From Rikenellaceae bacterium (GTDB taxonomy: Bacteria > Bacteroidota > Bacteroidia > Bacteroidales > Rikenellaceae), in assembly GCA_015059945.1 (NCBI GenBank), contig SUZJ01000006.1:1-64000 (forward strand): DNA of 64,000 nucleotides, written 5' to 3'. Of the stretch, positions 7,333 through 13,857 are shown piece after piece. Every line of letters starts with the position of its first letter. Within the stretch, counting starts at the first letter, position 1. A program made the position numbers and the translations under genes. Below the pieces are notes generated by a model. That model worked only from the letters and a program-made list of their open reading frames with translations. It searched no databases and was not told the DNA's origin.

Positions 7333-8151
7333 ATGGTTACAAAGATTAGTGCTATCATAGAGGCCTACCTCCAGCGCGAAAACCGCCTCATTATCCCCAA
7401 TGTGGGTACCCTGCTCAAACGTAAAGAGAGTGGTGAGATTGTATTTGTAGAGATGCTCAAAAAGAACGACGGCAAGCTCGAAGCTCTGGTGGCTGTCCAG
7501 TTTGGTGTGGCTGCCGAGGAGGCTGCCGCTATCGTAGAAGGGTATGTCGAGGAGATTGGTCGCCAGATTAGCGCCAGTCGCAAGTTTATTATCGATGGCG
7601 TGGGCGTGTTGCTCGTAGGTGCCAATGGTGCGCTTGACTTCGCCTTCAACCCCTTCTCGCACACTATTCCCGAGCCTGAGGCAAAGGCTGCTGAGCCCGA
7701 GGTGAAAACAGTTGAGCCCGAAGTGAAGGCTGTCGAGCCCGAAGTAAAGGCTGCCGAGCCTAAGGTTATCGTAGAGCAGTTTGAGGATGATGAAGAAGAG
7801 GAGGAAGAGGAAGTGAAAGTGGAGGAGCCCAAGGTGGTTGCACCCGAGCCCACTAAGCCTGTGGCACCTCAGGTTAAGCCCAAAGTATCGGCTACTGCCC
7901 GTAAGCAGAGCGCTCTGTATGACGATGACGACGAGGAAGAGGTGCCAACGGAGGCTCCCCGCAAGATGAATATCCGTCGCCCCGCATCCCGCAAAAAGGT
8001 CGATCCTATTACGATTATAGCAATCGTGGCTGTGGTTTTGGCTATGATTACGCTGCTGTGGGGTGCTTTCAGCAACAATAGCAAGGATCTCGAACTTGAC
8101 ACCACCGAGCAGTACGAGATGGGTAGCGACTTCTTGCTCGAAGATAACTAA
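7333..8151 (+). CDS. HU-CCDC81-type DNA-binding domain protein with transmembrane segment
   Basis: A 272-residue protein. Residues 1-100 (ISAIIEAYLQRENRLIIPNV, FVEMLKKNDGKL) resemble the bacterial HU-CCDC81 domain found in Bacteroidota envelope-associated proteins. A low-complexity acidic linker of EPEVKA/EPKV repeats with a run of glutamates covers about 115-210, then a single transmembrane helix near 230-250 (TIIAIVAVVLAMITLLWGAF). Related proteins usually end in a SPOR domain; none is seen here, only a short acidic tail. The order suggests cytoplasmic N-terminus and a small outside tail. The ATG at 7333 is preferred over an upstream GTG/TTG because of the promoter position. Exact function unknown. 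Confidence 0.75.
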   Translation: MVTKISAIIEAYLQRENRLIIPNVGTLLKRKESGEIVFVEMLKKNDGKLEALVAVQFGVAAEEAAAIVEGYVEEIGRQISASRKFIIDGVGVLLVGANGALDFAFNPFSHTIPEPEAKAAEPEVKTVEPEVKAVEPEVKAAEPKVIVEQFEDDEEEEEEEVKVEEPKVVAPEPTKPVAPQVKPKVSATARKQSALYDDDDEEEVPTEAPRKMNIRRPASRKKVDPITIIAIVAVVLAMITLLWGAFSNNSKDLELDTTEQYEMGSDFLLEDN

Positions 8152-8213
8152 CAGAGAAGTGTGTCAATATCACAACCAAAGAAGAGTAGAAAGCAACTCA
8201 GACTTGATAGAGA

Positions 8214-9437
8214 ATGGAGCTTTTTGAAGTAAAACAACGCTTGGGCATCATAGGTACCAGCGAGGCGATGAATAGGGCTATAGAGATGGCTCTGAAAGTT
8301 GCTTCGACCGACCTGTCGGTGCTCATTACGGGCGAGAGTGGTGTGGGTAAGGAGTACTTCCCACAGATTATTCACCAGAACAGCCCCCGCAAGCACAACA
8401 AATACATAGCCGTCAATTGTGGCGCAATTCCCGAGGGCACTATCGACTCGGAGCTGTTTGGCCACGAGAGGGGCTCGTTTACGGGCGCTACCGAGGCCCG
8501 CAAGGGCTACTTCGAGGAGGCCGGTGGTGGTACCATATTTCTCGACGAGGTGGCCGAGCTGCCCCTCTCGACCCAGGCGCGACTGCTGAGGGTATTGCAG
8601 AGTGGCGAGTTCCTGAGGGTGGGCTCGAGCGAAATTCGCAAGACCAACGTGAGGGTAGTGGCCGCAACCAATGTAGACCTCACAAAAGCCATTGCCGATG
8701 GGCGCTTCCGCGAGGACCTCTACTACCGCTTGGCCACTGTGCCCATCAACGTACCCCCACTGCGCCAGCGCAAAGAGGATATCCACCTGCTCTTCCGCAA
8801 GTTCGCATCCGATGTGGCTGTGAGCTACAAGATGCCCGTCATCACGCTCGATGAGGGGGCTCGCAGGTTGCTCGAAAACTACTACTGGAAGGGCAACGTA
8901 AGGCAACTGAAAAATGTAGCCGAACAGATTTCGGCTATCGAGGAGGCCAGGGTTATCACCGAGCCCATACTGCGCAAATATCTGCCCGCAGGGGGCACCG
9001 ATGCAAGCCCTGTGGTTATGGGGCAGCGCACCGACGAGTACTCCGACGAGCGCGAGCTGCTCTACAAGATACTCTTCGATATGCGCAGCGATATTACCGA
9101 CATAAAGCGTATGCTGTTGGAGGTGATGAGTGGTGGCTATACTCCCCACTCGGCTCCTGCTCCTACGGCCCAACCATCGGCCGAGGTTTATGGTCTGTTG
9201 CAACCCCACGGCTCGCACTATGCTCCCTATGCCGACGAGCCCCAAGATGCCATTGGCGAGGAGGTTACCGATGATGAGCCTGCAAGGCCACTGACCAAGG
9301 ACGACATTCAGCGCGAGGCTATTGTGAAGGCCCTGCGCAAGACGGGCGGCAAGCGCAAAGAGGCCGCCAAAGAGCTCTTTATGTCGGAGCGAACATTGTA
9401 CAGAAAAATTAAACAACTCGGAATAGATGAATTTTAG
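8214..9437 (+). CDS. Sigma-54 dependent transcriptional activator without receiver domain
   Basis: A 407-residue AAA+ activator that remodels RNA polymerase-sigma54. Walker A GESGVGKE is at 40-47; the sigma-54 contact loop reads GSFTGA at 87-92 (the usual form is GAFTGA); Walker B GGTIFLDEVAEL follows; a sensor II region ends the AAA+ domain. The C-terminus has a Fis-type HTH (KTGGKRKEAAKELFMSERTL). There is no N-terminal receiver or GAF domain, so it is either constitutively active or controlled by a partner. Its 3' end overlaps lptE by 11 bp. The regulator-lptE-TPR-secG order is a conserved Bacteroidota arrangement as far as I recall. Confidence 0.93.
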   Translation: MELFEVKQRLGIIGTSEAMNRAIEMALKVASTDLSVLITGESGVGKEYFPQIIHQNSPRKHNKYIAVNCGAIPEGTIDSELFGHERGSFTGATEARKGYFEEAGGGTIFLDEVAELPLSTQARLLRVLQSGEFLRVGSSEIRKTNVRVVAATNVDLTKAIADGRFREDLYYRLATVPINVPPLRQRKEDIHLLFRKFASDVAVSYKMPVITLDEGARRLLENYYWKGNVRQLKNVAEQISAIEEARVITEPILRKYLPAGGTDASPVVMGQRTDEYSDERELLYKILFDMRSDITDIKRMLLEVMSGGYTPHSAPAPTAQPSAEVYGLLQPHGSHYAPYADEPQDAIGEEVTDDEPARPLTKDDIQREAIVKALRKTGGKRKEAAKELFMSERTLYRKIKQLGIDEF

Positions 9438-9951
9438 GACTCTGATGCGTAGTGCCATTATCACTACGCTGCTCTGTGTGGCAACCTTAGCGATTGGTTG
9501 TACCGTCAAGTACTCATTTTCGGGCGCTTCAATTCCGCTCGAAGCCAAGACTGTGAGCATACCCTACTTCCCCAATAACGCACCAATGGTTGCACCCACG
9601 CTCAGCTCGACGCTTACCGATGCCCTGCAAGACAAGTTTGCAAGGCAGACCAAGCTGCAGCTTGTGCCTACGGGTGGCGACCTGGCATTCGAGGGCGAGA
9701 TTACCAACTATACCTCCACCCCCGCAGCAATTACGGCCAACGAGACGGCCGCAATGAACCGCTTGACAATTACCGTGAAGGTTAAGTTCACCAACATCTA
9801 CGAGCCCCAGTTCAACTACAACAAGTCGTTCAGCTCGTTTGTAGAGTACGATGCCAACCAGCTGCTACAAGATGTTCAGGACTCGCTTATTACCGACATT
9901 GTAGACCTGCTGGTGCAGGATATCTTCAACGCTGCTGTGGCCAACTGGTAG
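9427..9951 (+). CDS. lptE: LPS assembly lipoprotein LptE family
   Basis: A 174-residue lipoprotein resembling the Bacteroidota LptE family, the plug partner of the LptD outer-membrane LPS translocon. The signal peptide ends in a lipobox LAIGC with lipidation at C25. The mature part (VKYSFSGASIPLEAKTVSIP, then LTDALQDKFARQTKLQLV) shows the typical LptE/secretin-like pattern of a beta strand followed by an amphipathic helix. It overlaps the upstream sigma-54 activator by 11 bp and is followed 30 bp later by the next gene, so the four genes form an operon. Function by family resemblance. Confidence 0.85.
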   Translation: MNFRTLMRSAIITTLLCVATLAIGCTVKYSFSGASIPLEAKTVSIPYFPNNAPMVAPTLSSTLTDALQDKFARQTKLQLVPTGGDLAFEGEITNYTSTPAAITANETAAMNRLTITVKVKFTNIYEPQFNYNKSFSSFVEYDANQLLQDVQDSLITDIVDLLVQDIFNAAVANW

Positions 9952-9981
9952 AAACAAAACTTATTAGACACAAGCAAAAAA

Positions 9982-10608
9982 ATGGCAAATAACACTTCCA
10001 CACTCTGCCAGATGGGGTATGACTACCCTTGGTTCTCGGGGGCGCACTTGGCCACACGTGAGCAGGGCAAGATGGTGGCCGAGAGCTACCTGCTCGGTGT
10101 GCGCCTTAGGGAGAGAGCCTACGGGCGCAGAGCACTGCTCAAAGAGATTAGTGCCGAAGAGTTTGCTCGCCCTACCGTAGCGACCGCGAAGGTAGAGGAT
10201 GTAGCGACCGATAGGGTAGAAGTGTCCGAGGTTGTGGAGTCGGGAGTGCCCGAAATTACGGAGTTGATGGCGCCCGAAGCGGCAGAAATAGATGCACCCG
10301 AGGAGGGCGACTCGACACTGAGCCTGATAGACGATTTTATAAGCAGTGGCGACCACCACCGCATAGTCATTGGCGAGCAGACAACCGAGGAGTCTATGGC
10401 CACTTTTGGGGGCGAAACCGACGACGAAGATGACTTTGTGAGCGAAGAATTGGCAGAAATTTACGCAAAACAGGGACTTTTTGACGATGCAATTGCAATA
10501 TATAGAAAATTAAGTTTGCAGGATTTGCAAAAAAGTGTTTACTTTGCCGAACTTATTGGGCAACTTTGTGAACGGAAGGCCCAAGAGGGTGAGAAAAAAG
10601 ACAAATAA
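9982..10608 (+). CDS. TPR-like hypothetical protein between lptE and secG
   Basis: A 208-residue cytoplasmic protein without signal peptide. Most of it (residues 60-150) is acidic and low in complexity, rich in V, E, A and D, and likely disordered. Only the C-terminus looks structured: SEELAEIYAKQGLFDDAIAIYRKLSL (about 154-179) is a single TPR-like helical hairpin. Homologs occur between lptE and secG in other Bacteroidota, to my knowledge without an assigned role. The position suggests a link to envelope protein or LPS export, but that is inference. Confidence 0.7.
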   Translation: MANNTSTLCQMGYDYPWFSGAHLATREQGKMVAESYLLGVRLRERAYGRRALLKEISAEEFARPTVATAKVEDVATDRVEVSEVVESGVPEITELMAPEAAEIDAPEEGDSTLSLIDDFISSGDHHRIVIGEQTTEESMATFGGETDDEDDFVSEELAEIYAKQGLFDDAIAIYRKLSLQDLQKSVYFAELIGQLCERKAQEGEKKDK

Positions 10609-10629
10609 TAATTAAAAAACCATAACAAA

Positions 10630-10968
10630 ATGTACACTTTTCTTGTAGTATTGATCATTATCGCCAGCATCATCCTTATTTTGGCAGTGTTGGCCCAGAG
10701 CCCCAAAAGCGGTATGGCAGCAAACTTTGGCGCATCGAACCAGGTAATGGGCGTGCGTCAGACCGCTAACTTCCTTGAGAAAACCACTTGGTATGTTGCA
10801 GTAGCAATCGTGGTATTGAGCCTTCTTTCGACTGTAGCAATGTCGTCGTACAAGAAGTCGTCGATGCCCCAGGGCGATGCAGTATTGGAGCAGCTGATGG
10901 ATGTTGAGCAGGACGCTGTTATGCCCAACCAGGTAGAGACTCCCGTAGCAGAGGAGGTTGCCGAGTAA
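10630..10968 (+). CDS. secG: Preprotein translocase subunit SecG
   Basis: A 112-residue inner-membrane protein, the small SecG subunit of the SecYEG translocon. Two transmembrane helices are visible (residues 2-22 and about 55-75), joined by the conserved loop AQSPKSGMAANFGASNQVMGVRQTANFLEK, which contains the SecG signature. The C-terminal tail of about 35 residues is acidic and poorly conserved in the family. It is the last gene of the regulator-lptE-TPR-secG operon and is followed directly by a terminator hairpin. Confidence 0.93.
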   Translation: MYTFLVVLIIIASIILILAVLAQSPKSGMAANFGASNQVMGVRQTANFLEKTTWYVAVAIVVLSLLSTVAMSSYKKSSMPQGDAVLEQLMDVEQDAVMPNQVETPVAEEVAE

Positions 10969-10997
10969 GCAATTCCGCTTAGGGATAAGTATTTTAA

Positions 10998-11030
10998 TAA
11001 GGGCTCTCCGATAAACGGAGGGCCCTTATT
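10998..11030 (+). terminator. Terminator after secG
   Basis: Stem AAGGGCTCTCCG/CGGAGGGCCCTT with an ATAAA loop, then ATTGTGTC. Confidence 0.75.
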
Positions 11031-11072
11031 GTGTCTTGACCAATAACCATAATATGGTGGGGTAACACAATG

Positions 11073-11139
11073 CAGAGGGAGCACAGCAACAAAAAAAGGC
11101 TATCCGTTTGGATAGCCTTTTCCGTCAGTGCTCCCTCTG
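11073..11139. repeat. 12-bp inverted repeat of tRNA-Lys 3' end around a terminator
   Basis: CAGAGGGAGCAC (11073-11084) and its complement GTGCTCCCTCTG (11128-11139) flank the terminator hairpin 11094-11121. Both arms equal the 3' end of the tRNA-Lys gene at 13427-13499. Confidence 0.85.
11094..11121. terminator. Bidirectional terminator, probably the original tRNA-Lys terminator
   Basis: Perfect stem AAAAGGCTATCC/GGATAGCCTTTT with loop GTTT, with A7 on its left so that the minus strand reads a T-run. It sits just outside the left end of the R-M islet. Confidence 0.75.
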
Positions 11140-11247
11140 GGGGTATAACGTATTGGGTTTTATGCGCCTCAAACGCCTAATTCACTACATTTGGTTCTGT
11201 ATAGGTTCAACACTTTTGTCGCATTTTGTCGCAATGGGCAGATAGGT

Positions 11248-11928
11248 TTATTTTGTTAGTCGTTCTATTTCTGTCTTAATATTGTCAATAACCTCTTTGT
11301 TTGCTATTTCACCATCAAGACTAAGAACAACAAACACCTCTCCACCATACTGTTCTTTGAATGCATCAAAACTCGCCTGCATTCTCTCGGTTAAAGAGTA
11401 ACTCCCAAAATTAGCTTTTGCTGTAATTGGCTTAACTTGAATACCGATTGAGCTATTTCCAACCTTTGCCACATAATCTATATCTCCAGCATGATCCAAC
11501 TCTGGGTCACTCTCTTCAAACTTGACATCAGGAAAAATCTTTGCTAAGCCATCATTAATAACAGACTTTTCGCGAATATACCCATCATATGTTCTATTAA
11601 TGGTCAAGTTGTATATATAGTCAATACAATCTTGTTCTGTTAGTTCTCGAAATGCACTCTCCCACTCAGGTATTACTATCTCGGTAATTTTCGCATAGAG
11701 TCGCTCACCCAACTCCTTTAAGCTGTCTACAGTGATTTTTGTAGGGGTTTTACCTGTTGTTTGAGCATTCTGGAAATACCAAGTTTGCCACTCATCATAA
11801 GTTTTAGGTTGACACTCTCTGATAAGAGCCATTACTGCACCGACCTTGTTAGGTCGAGATAATTGGTATGTCTGGCAAGCATAATTCAAAACCCTCTCTT
11901 TCTTGCCAAAGTTCATAGAGTACTTCAT
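11248..11928 (-). CDS. Type II restriction endonuclease, MjaI-like
   Basis: A 226-residue protein that I assign to restriction endonucleases, probably the MjaI family (CTAG cutters), because it follows a TSPPYW-type DNA methyltransferase by 6 bp and carries a PD-(D/E)XK-like core: D149/D151 in GDIDYVAKVG and Q164-V-K166 in IGIQVKP. The usual acidic residue of the E-x-K element is Q here, a known variant. The gene is AT-rich and differs in codon use from its neighbours, in line with horizontal transfer. The CTAG specificity is a family inference and is not shown by the sequence. It could be another PD-(D/E)XK type II enzyme. Confidence 0.68.
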   Translation of the reverse strand: MKYSMNFGKKERVLNYACQTYQLSRPNKVGAVMALIRECQPKTYDEWQTWYFQNAQTTGKTPTKITVDSLKELGERLYAKITEIVIPEWESAFRELTEQDCIDYIYNLTINRTYDGYIREKSVINDGLAKIFPDVKFEESDPELDHAGDIDYVAKVGNSSIGIQVKPITAKANFGSYSLTERMQASFDAFKEQYGGEVFVVLSLDGEIANKEVIDNIKTEIERLTK

Positions 11929-11934
11929 ATGTAT

Positions 11935-13221
11935 TTATGCGTTTACTAATTTTTCAAATTTTTTCTGATACTTGAACTCTATCGAGCAATCCACATCTGC
12001 TAATCCATGTTTTAGCAGATGGGCGTTAATAAATGTTTTGTTATCTAAATATAGATATCCCAACAACACATTATCAGAATCGTATTTTAGAGAATCATAC
12101 CTAAGAAATACTCTGCGACCTTTCGTTTTTTCAATAATAAATTTTGCCGCACCGCCATTTACACCTGCTCTCTCTTTGATTCCGATTAACCGAACAGTCA
12201 ATCCATTACTTAAAACAACCATATTAGGAGCTATCACACTTTTTACGGTAAAATACTCCTCACGTTCTTTACTATCCTTGTCTATTTTGGAGCCAAATTG
12301 AAGTTTTTTAACATCAATTTTACTATTCATCTTGTGGGGATCGACAAACCGATATGGTAGTTTAGACAGCAAATCTTCATTATCAATCACAGAAGAGTCC
12401 TCCTCATATAGACATATGGCATTGTTGAAAGGAAGAGCAGAATCCACCTTTTGCTTATAGTAAGTAAAGAAGTCTGGATTTATCTCATAGCCAATAGAGT
12501 TTCTCTGTAAGTTACGAGCAGCCAATGCAGTCGTTCCGCTACCCATAAATGGATCAAAAATAGTTTCTCCAGCAAAAGAGAACATTTTTATCAATCTATG
12601 AGGGAGTTCTTCAGGGAATACTGCTATATGACCATCCTGTTTTGCTCCTCCAAAAGTCCAATGTGAAGCGAAATATGTATTCCACTCTTCTTTGGTCATT
12701 TCAGATAATTTTTTCTGTTCGGCAGACGGTGTTGGTGCCTTACCTTGCTTTTTGAATACCAAGATAAATTCATAATCAATCTTGAGTATTCCATTTCTTG
12801 GATAAGGGAAGCTACCCATAACAGCACCGCCACCTGAAGTATTCATAGTAGTTTGTTTCTGCCAGATTATAGCTCCCATATAATCCATGCCGAGTGTTTC
12901 ACAGAAACGAATTATCTCCGTTCTAATAGGAATAACTTTATATCGACCATAGTAAACAGAGCGAGCAAATTGATCTCCAATATTTATACACAAACGACAG
13001 CCATCATGCAATACTCTATTACACTCCGACCATACCATATTTAAGTTATTGATATAGCATTCGTAACTGTCGTGAAAACCAATTTGGTTACTACTGCCAT
13101 AGTCCTTTAACTGCCAATATGGGGGCGATGTAATAATGAGATGAACAGACTTGTCTGGAATATGAGAAAGATTTCTGCTATCTCCGATAACTAATTTATG
13201 TTCTGTAATATTTTTCATCAT
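11935..13221 (-). CDS. DNA methyltransferase (TSPPYW type) fused to SNase-like domain
   Basis: A 428-residue beta-class DNA methyltransferase. The catalytic motif TSPPYW is at 31-36 and the SAM motif DPFMGSGTT at 223-231; TSPPYW enzymes are usually N4-cytosine, sometimes N6-adenine methylases. Residues about 325-425 form an extra domain that resembles staphylococcal nuclease (VRLIGIKERAG, KGRRVFLRYDS, LLGYLYLDNKTFINAHLLKH), but the SNase catalytic Asp/Glu/Arg positions appear replaced, so it is probably a DNA- or protein-binding module. It lies 6 bp upstream of the restriction enzyme and protects host DNA from it. AT-rich, foreign-looking composition. Confidence 0.88.
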   Translation of the reverse strand: MMKNITEHKLVIGDSRNLSHIPDKSVHLIITSPPYWQLKDYGSSNQIGFHDSYECYINNLNMVWSECNRVLHDGCRLCINIGDQFARSVYYGRYKVIPIRTEIIRFCETLGMDYMGAIIWQKQTTMNTSGGGAVMGSFPYPRNGILKIDYEFILVFKKQGKAPTPSAEQKKLSEMTKEEWNTYFASHWTFGGAKQDGHIAVFPEELPHRLIKMFSFAGETIFDPFMGSGTTALAARNLQRNSIGYEINPDFFTYYKQKVDSALPFNNAICLYEEDSSVIDNEDLLSKLPYRFVDPHKMNSKIDVKKLQFGSKIDKDSKEREEYFTVKSVIAPNMVVLSNGLTVRLIGIKERAGVNGGAAKFIIEKTKGRRVFLRYDSLKYDSDNVLLGYLYLDNKTFINAHLLKHGLADVDCSIEFKYQKKFEKLVNA

Positions 13222-13390
13222 CCGCTAATATCTACTGCAAATATAACAAGAATTTTAATACAATAGTATATCAAATTTGGTTCACGCAATTTTTCTTTTG
13301 GTTCAGCATAGGTTCAACAAATCTTGCGGAGAGGTTTATTATTGCCTAATTCCGCCACAGAACGCCACCAAACCAAGCGTATTTATACGA

Positions 13391-13424
13391 AAAAAGGACG
13401 GAAATCGTTGTGATTTCCGTCCTT
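13391..13424 (-). terminator. Terminator downstream of tRNA-Lys
   Basis: Stem AAGGACGGAAATC/GATTTCCGTCCTT, followed on the minus strand by TTTTTTCG. It lies inside the R-M islet and appears to replace the original terminator now displaced to 11094-11121. Confidence 0.85.
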
Positions 13425-13426
13425 CG

Positions 13427-13499
13427 TGCTCCCTCTGGGGCTCGAACCCAGGACCCCAACATTAAGAGTGTCGTGCTCTACCAGCTGAGCTAAAGAAGC
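13427..13499 (-). tRNA. tRNA-Lys (CTT)
   Basis: A 73-nt cloverleaf read on the minus strand. Acceptor GCTTCTT pairs with AGGGAGC using two G-U pairs; the anticodon stem CGACA/TGTTG encloses CTCTTAA, giving anticodon CTT; the T-arm CTGGG/CCCAG encloses TTCGAGC. CCA is not encoded. Its 3' end is the insertion point of the R-M islet and remains intact. Confidence 0.93.
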
Positions 13500-13510
13500 A
13501 TTTGCGAGTG

Positions 13511-13518
13511 CAAATGTA
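13511..13518 (-). promoter_or_regulatory. -7 promoter box of tRNA-Lys
   Basis: TACATTTG on the minus strand, 12 nt before the mature tRNA 5' end. The rest of 13500-13857 has no gene; it holds a C/G homopolymer-rich stretch near 13640 and the terminator at 13762-13798. Confidence 0.65.
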
Positions 13519-13761
13519 CTAACTTTATTCGTTCCTCCAAATTTTTTCGGCAAAAAATGTGCTTTTTGTGCCCGCTTTTTCAAAAAAATCCCCCTCGTAC
13601 TCCCTCTTTCGGGTAGTTTGCGCCCCCAGGGGCGCACCCGCCCCCCCCCACGCAACGGGCACCCTGCGCCCATTGCTCCCTGATTTGGTGGAGTGCCGAG
13701 AGGTTGTGGTTTGTGGTGGGGATGTCGTTGGTGGGTATAAATGAATATGGTGCCCAAAGAG

Positions 13762-13798
13762 AAAGCCCCGAGCTGCATTTCGAGCAGCTCGAGGCTTT
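13762..13798 (-). terminator. Terminator of fimbrillin-like lipoprotein gene
   Basis: Long stem AAAGCCCCGAGCTGC/GCAGCTCGAGGCTTT with one mismatch, 60 bp beyond the stop codon at 13858; weak U-tract TCTCTTTGG on the minus strand. Confidence 0.65.
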
Positions 13799-13857
13799 AG
13801 TCAAATTGGTTGCAATGTAGCCCTATTATGTGCCATTTGCAACACTATTGGTGTGGA

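Larger units (their letters stand above)
11128..13440. mobile_element. Restriction-modification islet integrated at tRNA-Lys
   Basis: The 15-bp sequence GTGCTCCCTCTGGGG, which is the 3' end of tRNA-Lys, occurs at both ends (11128-11142 and 13426-13440) in direct orientation. Between the copies lie only two AT-rich minus-strand genes, a DNA methyltransferase and a restriction enzyme. Subterminal direct repeats (TTTGGTTC..ATAGGTTCAACA, 21 of 23 identical) are at 11190-11212 and 13297-13319, and TTTTGTCGCA occurs twice in tandem at 11214-11233. These look like att cores and arm-type recombinase sites. No integrase is present, so the element is a remnant or is mobilised in trans. Confidence 0.75.

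Noticed and set aside
8148-9560. 470-codon minus-strand frame opposite the sigma-54 activator
   Set aside because: Antisense shadow; the plus strand has all AAA+ motifs in frame.
13612-13680. C/G-rich stretch near the tRNA-Lys as a possible structured RNA
   Set aside because: Mostly homopolymeric C runs and no consistent pairing; probably non-functional spacer.
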